Shown here piece after piece: positions 1 to 5,664 of a stretch of DNA of 10,479 nucleotides. The position numbers and the translations under genes were made by a program. This stretch comes from an uncultured Paracoccaceae bacterium (GTDB lineage Bacteria > Pseudomonadota > Alphaproteobacteria > Rhodobacterales > Rhodobacteraceae): contig CALCPC010000311.1 of NCBI GenBank assembly GCA_937900975.1, positions 1-10,479 of the forward strand, written 5' to 3'. Positions within the stretch are counted from its first letter, which is position 1. Each line of letters starts with the position of its first letter. Below the pieces are notes generated by a model. The model did no database searches. It worked only from the letters and a program-made list of their open reading frames with translations, and had not been told where the DNA came from.

Positions 1-750
1 GACGGGTTTGTTCAATTCCCAAAATGGGTGCGCGGTGGCCGCCACCTCAACGCAATGGACAGGCAGGCCGTGTTCAAGAAAACGCAGCTGCTCTAACCCC
101 TCCCACCGCTCAAGCGGGCCCTCGGTAAGGGTCGCATACCGGCTGAGCGCATCCGGGCGGTAGGCATAGACGCCGGCATGGTGAAAAACCGGAATCTGCG
201 CGTCGCCGACAGTGCCGCCCGTGTAGGGAAGCACCTCTTTCGAAAAATAAAGCGCCTGTCCATCCGCCGCAAAAACCGCCGTGGTGCCGCCAACGCGCCC
301 CGCAGCCCGGTCGTCGAGAAAGCCGGTAAGCGCCGCCGCGTCGCACCGCAGAACGGGCGTCGCGACGGCGATCTCGGGCCGGTCGGCCATCGCGGCGATC
401 AGCGCTTCGACAAAATGCGGCGGGGTCAGCGGCGCGTCGCCTTGGAGATTGACGACGATATCTGCGGGATCGCGCAGCGTCGCAAGCGCGGCGGCGGTGC
501 GGGCCGTGCCATTGGGGCAGCTTTCCGGCGTCATCGCAACCTCCGCGCCAAAGCGCGCGGCCTCGGCCGCGATCCGGTCGTCATCGGTGGCCACCACCAC
601 CCGGTGGGCGCCGCTGACGGCCCGGGCGGCGCGCCAACTCCGCTCCACCAGGCTGGCCGCCGCGCCGCCTGCCCCGCGCAGCGGAACAAGCGGTTTGCCC
701 GGATAGCGCGTCGATGCGTACCGCGCGGGAACGACGATGAGAACGCGCAT
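1..750 (-). CDS. kdsB: CMP-KDO synthetase (3-deoxy-manno-octulosonate cytidylyltransferase), C-terminus cut by window edge
   Basis: Activates KDO with CTP to CMP-KDO, the donor for lipid A inner core or for the lipid linker of group 2 capsules (where the paralogue is called KpsU); cytoplasmic. The 250 visible residues start VVPARYASTRYPGKPL (residues 6-21, nucleotide-binding loop), then VVATDDDRI (51-59), NGTAR (80-84), NLQGDAPLTP (101-110), ALYFSKEVLP (166-175), a HHAGVYAYRP stretch near 190-199, and FWELNKP at the end. The usual length is about 245-265 residues, so only some 10-15 are missing. The ATG at 750 follows an AAGAG stretch and lies 3 nt after the cysQ stop, so the two are co-transcribed. 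Odd point: the family's GT(D/E)R motif reads GTAR here. The kpsM-like gene nearby makes a capsule role (KpsU) plausible, but sequence alone does not separate KdsB from KpsU. Confidence 0.9.
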   Translation of the reverse strand, partial: MRVLIVVPARYASTRYPGKPLVPLRGAGGAAASLVERSWRAARAVSGAHRVVVATDDDRIAAEAARFGAEVAMTPESCPNGTARTAAALATLRDPADIVVNLQGDAPLTPPHFVEALIAAMADRPEIAVATPVLRCDAAALTGFLDDRAAGRVGGTTAVFAADGQALYFSKEVLPYTGGTVGDAQIPVFHHAGVYAYRPDALSRYATLTEGPLERWEGLEQLRFLEHGLPVHCVEVAATAHPFWELNKPV

Positions 751-753
751 CTC

Positions 754-1551
754 TTAAGCCGGTTTCAGCGCGACACCCGGGGCATAGGCGATAAAGAACG
801 GATTGGCGAAACCGTCTTTGCCATATGTCAGCGGCGTATGGTCATCGAACCGCACCACCTTGCCGCCCGCGCCGCGCAGCACCGCGTCGCCGGCCGCGGT
901 GTCCCACTCCATCGTGCGGCCAAGACGCGGGTAAAGATCCGCCTCCCCCGCTGCGACCAGGCAGAACTTGAGCGATGAGCCGGCGGAGGTCGACGACGCG
1001 ACGCTGTATTTGTTGATGTAGTCGTCCGTCGCCGCATCGCGGTGCGATTTTGACGCGACCACGACCAGCGCCGCATTGTCCGACGCGCCAACCCGCATCG
1101 GTGTCGTCGCGCCGGGAGAGGAGAGGTCGAAGGGGCCCGTTTCCTCGACCGCGAAGCCGTCGGCGTCGGTGTAGAAAAGCCGCGCCTTCGCGGGGGCGTA
1201 GACCACGCCCCGGATCGGGGTCCCGTCCTCGACCAGCGCGATGTTGACGGTAAAATCGCCCCGGCGCTTGATAAACTCCTTCGTCCCGTCCAGCGGGTCG
1301 ACGATCAAAAACCGCGATGCGCTAAGCGTATGGCTGTCGGCCTGTTCTTCGGTCACGATGGGGATGTCGGGGAAGGCCGCGGTCAATCCCGCGTGGATCA
1401 GCTTATCGGCGGCCAGATCTGCGACCGTCACGGGGCTGTCGTCGCCCTTCTTCTCCACATCGAAATCGTCCGCGTTGTAGATCGCCATGATCTCCGCCCC
1501 GGCTTCCAGCGCCAAGCGGCGCAGTTCGGTCATCAGGTTGCCTGTGTCCAC
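754..1551 (-). CDS. cysQ: 3'(2'),5'-bisphosphate nucleotidase CysQ
   Basis: Hydrolyses 3'-phosphoadenosine 5'-phosphate to AMP and phosphate, clearing the by-product of sulfotransferase and PAPS-reductase reactions; a Mg-dependent member of the inositol monophosphatase superfamily. The 265 residues match the family's length. Visible metal-site motifs are SPVTVADLAAD (39-49, Asp45), TEEQ (67-70), DPLDGTKEF (85-93, Asp85/Asp88) and EWDTAAGDAV (216-225, Asp218). The start is GTG at 1551, preceded at about 8 nt by a good ribosome site (AAGGAG, minus strand near 1560-1568); an in-frame ATG at 1533 is a less likely start. It is the first gene of a leftward pair with kdsB. Beside a CMP-KDO synthetase and a capsule exporter, it may serve sulfated polysaccharide synthesis rather than only cysteine synthesis; that is inference. 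Confidence 0.92.
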   Translation of the reverse strand: MDTGNLMTELRRLALEAGAEIMAIYNADDFDVEKKGDDSPVTVADLAADKLIHAGLTAAFPDIPIVTEEQADSHTLSASRFLIVDPLDGTKEFIKRRGDFTVNIALVEDGTPIRGVVYAPAKARLFYTDADGFAVEETGPFDLSSPGATTPMRVGASDNAALVVVASKSHRDAATDDYINKYSVASSTSAGSSLKFCLVAAGEADLYPRLGRTMEWDTAAGDAVLRGAGGKVVRFDDHTPLTYGKDGFANPFFIAYAPGVALKPA

Positions 1552-1662
1552 AACGGCTCTCCTTACAAAGTCGGCGGCGTTTTACCGCGTCCGTCAGGGG
1601 AATTGCACCCGAAAAGAGGAAAGCATATGTTACGGCGGTGACGGAACCGGGAAGGAGCTTTG
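1552..1662. promoter_or_regulatory. Divergent intergenic region between cysQ and the kpsM-like gene
   Basis: These 111 bp must hold the promoters of both divergent units. On the plus strand TTGCAC (1603-1608) and TATGTT (1626-1631) are spaced 17 nt and could be -35/-10 boxes, but the match is only partial. Ribosome sites are clear at both ends: AAGGAG ahead of the cysQ GTG on the minus strand and GGAG (1654-1657) ahead of the GTG at 1663 on the plus strand. No convincing operator was seen. Confidence 0.3.
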
Positions 1663-2490
1663 GTGAGCGCCCCGAGAAACCGGACGTCCATCCTGGTGGG
1701 CGCCTTCAACTTCATCGACCTGCTTTTCTACTGCATCGTGCGCGAAGTGCGCAGCGATAGCGGTGGTCATCCGGTGCTGGGCATCGTTATGGCGGTGGCA
1801 AAGACGTTGTCGATGATCATGGTTTTCTACATCGCATTCGACATCGCGGGGATCCGTGCCTCACCCATTCGGGGCGATTCGATGCTGTATCTCCTCAGCG
1901 GATTTTTGCTGTTTTTTCTGCACAATTCCGGCGTCTCGAAGGTCGTCGGGTCCAACAGCTTTGTCGGACCCTTGCAGCAACATGCCCCGATGAAGCCTAT
2001 TTTGGCCATTGCGGCGGCGACGCTGGCGACGCTTTACCTGCACATTCTGGCGGTTCTGATCGTGCTGCTTGGGCTTTACCTCTTTCGCGGATCGGTCAAG
2101 ATCCATGATCCCGCCGGGCTGCTTTTGCCCTTTTTCCTGGCGTGGGCCAGCGGCGTTGTCATCGGCTTGGTGCTGATGTCGATGAAGCCTTTTGCGCCGA
2201 AATAGGTCAGCATTATCTCTACATTTTACCAGCGCGCCAATATGATCACGAGCGGGAAGTTCTTCGTCGCCAACACAATTCCGGTCTACGCGCTGCCGTT
2301 CTTTGCCTGGAACCCGCTGTTTCACACCATCGACCAGATGCGGGGCGCGATGTTTGTGAACTACACGCCCCATGTCACCAGCATCACCTACCCGCTGATG
2401 GTCGTCGGTGTGGGGCTGGTGATCGGCATGATGATCGAGTTCTGGCTGCGCAACACCGTCAGCCGCTCGACCGGCAAAAGCAACCGCTAG
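1663..2490 (+). pseudogene. kpsM: KpsM-type ABC-2 polysaccharide export permease, interrupted by an in-frame amber codon
   Basis: Inner-membrane permease of the ABC exporter that moves capsule-type polysaccharide out of the cytoplasm with a KpsT-like ATPase (not in the window). A GTG at 1663 with GGAG five bases upstream is preferred over the TTG at 1660. Residues 1-180 contain REVRSDSGGHPVLGI and hydrophobic stretches near 39-60, 74-89, 112-141 and 152-174. Codon 181 is TAG (2203-2205). The same frame then continues with typical family sequence: STFYQRANMITSGKFFVAN (186-204), WNPLFHTIDQMRG (216-228), NYTPH (233-237) and a last hydrophobic segment near 245-260, ending at 2490. The combined length of 275 codons is what the family needs. 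The upstream part ends just before the conserved YQRANM region, so the short product would lack the last membrane segment and is unlikely to work. A restart at ATG 2242 has no clear ribosome site. Confidence 0.75.
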
Positions 2491-2599
2491 GGCAATTTCC
2501 GTTCACATTGGATCAGAAATCGCAGTCTCAAGATCAGTTTTCTGATGAAGGCTGATCTGCCTTGACCGAAAATCCTCTCAATCGGTTGGCCGGGGCGCG
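2491..2599. other. Convergent intergenic region with clustered GATCAG/CTGATC motifs
   Basis: This gap separates the rightward kpsM-like gene from the leftward haloperoxidase gene. It contains GATCAG at 2511-2516, AGATCAG at 2531-2537 and its exact complement CTGATCT at 2552-2558, with a smaller hairpin ATCAG-TTTT-CTGAT at 2533-2546 nested inside. A second hairpin, GGGGCG/CGCCCC (2592-2597 with 2603-2608), overlaps the haloperoxidase stop codon. None is followed by a good T-run, so these are at best weak terminators. Confidence 0.35.
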
Positions 2600-3676
2600 C
2601 TACGCCCCGTCCGCAGCCCCGTCCGCAGCCCCCTCCGCCGCCTTATCGGGGCCGGTGCCCCATTCCTGATGCGCAGACGTCCACAGATCGTCGAGAAGGT
2701 CCCAGCCGCCCAGCGTTTGGTCGATCGCCCCGGCCAGTGCTGCACCGGCCTCGCTGTCGCTGCGATAGTGAAGGCCCATCACCTCTCGATTGCGGGCGAT
2801 GCGGTCAGCCATATCGGCCAGCGGGTCGCGCACCAGATCGGGCCGCTTTCCCCCGTCCCAAACATCGTGATGGGTCTCGGCCAGCGCCGGCATCACCCGG
2901 CGCAAAAGCGCCGCGGTCAGATAAGACTGCGTCGCATGCCCGCTGGGAAACGCGGCATGGGATGGGGGATCGACCGGGGGCATCAAGGCCGGTGAGATCT
3001 GGCTGGGACGCGGGCGCGCGTAGATCCGCTTGAAATGCTTGACCGCGACGGTCGCAATTTGAAACCCGATCCACATCAGCCTGTTGGTGGCCGGGTGGGT
3101 CGAGGCGTTAAACGTCAGGATGCCGCTGAAATAATCCTCAAGCGTACCGATCTGCGCAAGGCCCTCGGCCATCATCCCGGGGCGATACTCTATCAGGCGG
3201 GTCAACTCCACAATCTCGGCGGTGGTCTCGGCGCAAAACCAATTGGTCTTGGTCACATCCTCTGGCGCGGCTGGATCCTTGGCCCAGGCGGGGCGCAGAT
3301 CGATGGACCAGTCGAACGCGCGCACAAAATCCGCGACCAAACTGTCGGCAAAATTCAGCGGGGACCAAAACCGCATGGTGTGCGGCGGCGGTGTCGCGGT
3401 GCCGTAAAGCGCGTGCAGCCGGACCGGCCCGGCATCCATCCCGGGCCCGTCAAAGGCCATCGGGTTGGCATGCGGCCACTCGTTCACATGCCAATAATGA
3501 TCCCCGCGCGGAGCGCCGGAATTGGCAGGAGCGATATTCGGCGTGCCGCCAAGCCCCCGGGCACCGCCACCGCCACCACCCGCGGCGCTGTAGTTTGAAT
3601 AGTTCGAATAATTGGAATAGTTGGAATAATTCGAGTAGTTTGAATAGTTTGAGTAGTTGGACGGCTTGATTGCCAT
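2600..3676 (-). CDS. Vanadium-dependent haloperoxidase-type PAP2 superfamily protein with an NYS-repeat N-terminus
   Basis: The 358-residue protein has the full PAP2/haloperoxidase signature: K216-x6-R223-P (KRIYARPRP), PSGH (244-247) and R297-x5-H303-x3-D307 (REVMGLHYRSD). These match by spacing the vanadate-binding Lys, Arg, Ser-Gly-His, Arg and His of vanadium chloroperoxidase. No membrane segments are visible, which favours the soluble haloperoxidase-like group over membrane lipid phosphatases; halogenation versus acid phosphatase activity cannot be told from sequence. The catalytic part spans about residues 60-340. The N-terminus is unusual: MAIKPS, eight NYS triplets (7-30), AA, six Gly (33-38), then a Gly/Pro/Ala-rich linker. 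The C-terminus is Ala/Asp/Gly-rich (AADGAADGA). No signal peptide is evident. The ATG at 3676 has an AAGGGGA ribosome site about 7 nt upstream; the frame stays open further upstream only as a shadow inside the cyclase gene. It lies 17 nt after the cyclase stop and is probably co-transcribed. Confidence 0.85.
   Translation of the reverse strand: MAIKPSNYSNYSNYSNYSNYSNYSNYSNYSAAGGGGGGARGLGGTPNIAPANSGAPRGDHYWHVNEWPHANPMAFDGPGMDAGPVRLHALYGTATPPPHTMRFWSPLNFADSLVADFVRAFDWSIDLRPAWAKDPAAPEDVTKTNWFCAETTAEIVELTRLIEYRPGMMAEGLAQIGTLEDYFSGILTFNASTHPATNRLMWIGFQIATVAVKHFKRIYARPRPSQISPALMPPVDPPSHAAFPSGHATQSYLTAALLRRVMPALAETHHDVWDGGKRPDLVRDPLADMADRIARNREVMGLHYRSDSEAGAALAGAIDQTLGGWDLLDDLWTSAHQEWGTGPDKAAEGAADGAADGA
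3587..3658 (-). repeat. Eight 9-bp tandem units encoding Asn-Tyr-Ser
   Basis: Eight consecutive in-frame 9-bp units encode residues 7-30 of the haloperoxidase-like protein. Units differ almost only at synonymous third positions (AAC/AAT, TAC/TAT, TCA/TCG/TCC, last one AGC), so the peptide is better conserved than the DNA. The tract is an AT-rich island in GC-rich surroundings and is followed by codons for six glycines (3563-3580). Confidence 0.95.
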
Positions 3677-3693
3677 GCCTGATCCCCTTTTGT

Positions 3694-5505
3694 TTACTCC
3701 GGAAGACCGGCCTCGATAAGGTGACTGAGAAACTGCTCCCGCGCCTCGTCGCGCTGGAACGGACAATGGTCGCGCCCGTAGACCGACACGCGAAACTCGG
3801 GGTCCAGACGCATCAACTCCGCCGCCGCTTGCTGGGCTTCGCGCGCTTGGCCAAGGGCTGCGTGATTGACGATCATCTGGCGGAGATTCGAGGTGTAAGA
3901 CCCGTTCAGCGCCCGCGCCTGGCTGGCCCAAAGCAACCCTTCGGCATAGCGCCCGTTCCAATAGTACACGCCCGACAAGACGTCGTAGTACATGTAGATG
4001 TCAGGGTCATGCGGCGAGAGGCGGACGGCGTATTCGGCATGGGTCAGCGCCTCTTCCGCGCGCCCGACATAGGACAGTGCGGCGGCGGAATTGATCCAGG
4101 CCAGCGCGTGGCTTGGCGCCAGCTCCCGCGCGCGGTCCAGAAACACGATGGCGCTGTCGTAGTCGCGCTCAAGATAGGATTTCACATGCCCATAGGCCGC
4201 CAGGGCCAAGGCATTTTGCCGGTCGAGATTGACCGCCCGGCTGGCATAATCGCGCGCGCGCGCCGTCAGCGCCGCGCGATCCTCTGCCCAACCCTGGCCG
4301 ATATAGATGCAGTGCCAACGCGCGGCATAGGCCACCGGCATCACGAAATTGGGGTCGAGATCGATGGCCCGATCCAAATGCGTCAGCGCCTCGTCAAAGC
4401 GCGCCTTGTCGAGCGAGGCCATAAGGTCCAACGCCTTCAGACAATTGTCGTAGGCCGTAAAATTGTCGGGGGGCTTTCGCAAGGCGCGTGTTCTTTCAGA
4501 TGCTCGAACGTTCGGGGCAATACGGGATACGACACGTTCGACGATCCTGTCCTGTGCTTCAAAAAGGTCGCTGTGGGAAAACTCACTTCGTTCCGAATGT
4601 AACGTTTCCCCGGTATGGGTGTCCGAAAGTGTGGTCGAAACCCGGATCCGCGTGTTCGACCGGCGCAGCGTCCCCTGCAGAACATAGCGCACGCCCAGGA
4701 TCCGCCCCACCTCCCGCGGGTCGGTCGGCCCCGTGCCGAAGGCCAGGGCGGAGGCGCGGGCAATCACGAAAAGCTCTTTCAGGGCCGACAGCGAGACGAT
4801 GATGTCCTCAACCACGCCATCGGAAAAATAGCTGTCATCGGGATCGCCGCCGAGGTTCTGCAACGGCAAAACGGCGATAGAGGGCAAATCGGTGCTCAGC
4901 GATGGCAGTCCGGCGGCGGGAAGGGCCGCGCGCTGGATCACCTCATAGGCGCGCACCGGATCGGCGATGTTCTTGAGGTTCAGAAACCCAAGATTGCGCA
5001 CCTCTAGCCCCAGGCTTTTGCGCACCGCGTGATACAACTCCTCAGACACGATGATACCGTCGGGCGAGGTGCTGTCCTGCAGCCGTTTGGTAATGTTGAC
5101 ACCGTCGCCATAGATGTCGGTGCCGTCCGAAATCGCCTCGCAGATATGGACGGCGATGCGCAGCGCGAGGCCCGGGAAGGCGTTGATCGCATCGCCCCGG
5201 GCGGATTTGATCACGTCCTGCACTTCAAGCGCCCATTGCACGGCAGCCGAGGCGCTTTCGAACCGAAGCAGGATGCCGTCGCCGAAGGTGCGGATCAGGG
5301 TCCCTTGGTGCGCAACCGTCTTTGGCCGCACCACCGCGTTGACAAAGCCCATCCACATCCGGTGGGTTCCAGCCTCATCTCGCGAGGTCAGCGCCGAGTA
5401 TCCGGCCATATCCGCGAAGACAACGCATGTCAGCTGCCGGACGGCATCCACATTTGCCCCGGTCGCAACATCCGTTTCAGCCGGTGATATTCGACTTTGC
5501 GACAT
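3694..5505 (-). CDS. Class III adenylate/guanylate cyclase with TolB-like domain and TPR repeats
   Basis: A 603-residue protein predicted to make cAMP or cGMP. Residues about 22-190 are a class III cyclase domain: VVFADMAGYS (28-37, metal Asp32), TFGDGILLRF (73-82, metal Asp76) and DIYGDGVNITKRL (130-142, with transition-state Asn137 and Arg141). Residues about 206-335 (SIAVLPLQNLGG, YFSDGVVEDI) resemble the TolB/FlgO N-terminal domain, and about 346-600 are TPR-like helices (DEALTHLDRAIDLDPN, EEALTHAEYAVRLSPHDPD). The architecture is common in rhizobia and roseobacters. No signal peptide or membrane segment is seen, so it should be cytosolic. The position before TxGDG, where many relatives have a base-recognising Lys, is Arg72. 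The start at ATG 5505 has only a weak ribosome site but fits a promoter at 5529-5558. It is the first gene of a leftward pair with the haloperoxidase-like gene. Confidence 0.92.
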   Translation of the reverse strand: MSQSRISPAETDVATGANVDAVRQLTCVVFADMAGYSALTSRDEAGTHRMWMGFVNAVVRPKTVAHQGTLIRTFGDGILLRFESASAAVQWALEVQDVIKSARGDAINAFPGLALRIAVHICEAISDGTDIYGDGVNITKRLQDSTSPDGIIVSEELYHAVRKSLGLEVRNLGFLNLKNIADPVRAYEVIQRAALPAAGLPSLSTDLPSIAVLPLQNLGGDPDDSYFSDGVVEDIIVSLSALKELFVIARASALAFGTGPTDPREVGRILGVRYVLQGTLRRSNTRIRVSTTLSDTHTGETLHSERSEFSHSDLFEAQDRIVERVVSRIAPNVRASERTRALRKPPDNFTAYDNCLKALDLMASLDKARFDEALTHLDRAIDLDPNFVMPVAYAARWHCIYIGQGWAEDRAALTARARDYASRAVNLDRQNALALAAYGHVKSYLERDYDSAIVFLDRARELAPSHALAWINSAAALSYVGRAEEALTHAEYAVRLSPHDPDIYMYYDVLSGVYYWNGRYAEGLLWASQARALNGSYTSNLRQMIVNHAALGQAREAQQAAAELMRLDPEFRVSVYGRDHCPFQRDEAREQFLSHLIEAGLPE

Positions 5506-5528
5506 TTCCGAGGGACCCCATCGCGCAC

Positions 5529-5558
5529 ACTATAGGGATAGCGGCTTTGCCCTGTCAG
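5529..5558 (-). promoter_or_regulatory. Candidate sigma-70 promoter of the cyclase-haloperoxidase unit
   Basis: On the minus strand CTGACA (5558-5553) and TATAGT (5534-5529) are 18 nt apart and match the -35 and -10 consensus well. Transcription would start near 5522, leaving a leader of about 17 nt before the ATG at 5505. Confidence 0.5.
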
Positions 5559-5576
5559 CCTTTTTTTGGCTATACG
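5547..5576 (+). promoter_or_regulatory. Candidate promoter of the S8 protease gene
   Basis: TTGCCC (5547-5552) and TATACG (5571-5576), spaced 18 nt, form a moderate -35/-10 pair overlapping the opposite-strand promoter. The two units could therefore compete for polymerase. A T7 run flanked by AGCC/GGCT sits between the boxes. The predicted leader is about 80 nt. Confidence 0.35.
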
Positions 5577-5593
5577 GGCGCCGCCGTCGCTGG

Positions 5594-5649
5594 CAGTGAC
5601 AATCTGCACTGAAGTGCGGGTGCCCTGTGGTCACTGTGTCGGCACTTCA
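5594..5649 (+). promoter_or_regulatory. Structured leader of the protease gene with alternative stems
   Basis: Two mutually exclusive foldings are visible. In fold A, CAGTGAC (5594-5600) pairs with GTCACTG (5630-5636) around a small GCAC-TGAA-GTGC hairpin (5606-5617). In fold B, TGAAGTGC (5610-5617) pairs with GCACTTCA (5642-5649), ending two bases before the ribosome site GGGGAGGGA (5652-5660). The pairings are exact; any regulatory role is inference. The same arms could instead be protein-binding half-sites. Confidence 0.4.
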
Positions 5650-5664
5650 ATGGGGAGGGACGGG

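Noticed and set aside
2142..2555. A frameshift in the kpsM-like gene, suggested by an overlapping open frame
   Set aside because: The two homologous halves (1663-2202 and 2206-2490) are in the same frame; only a stop codon separates them. The overlapping frame has no family resemblance.
3587..3658. CRISPR-like or noncoding tandem repeat
   Set aside because: Units are 9 bp without spacers, in frame with a supported gene, and vary at synonymous positions; it is a coding repeat.
3677..3961. Longer N-terminus for the haloperoxidase-like protein
   Set aside because: The extension overlaps the cyclase C-terminus in another frame, while ATG 3676 has a good ribosome site.
5566..5664. Upstream TTG or ATG starts for the protease
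   Set aside because: Neither has a well-placed ribosome site, whereas GGAGG sits 6 nt before ATG 5665.
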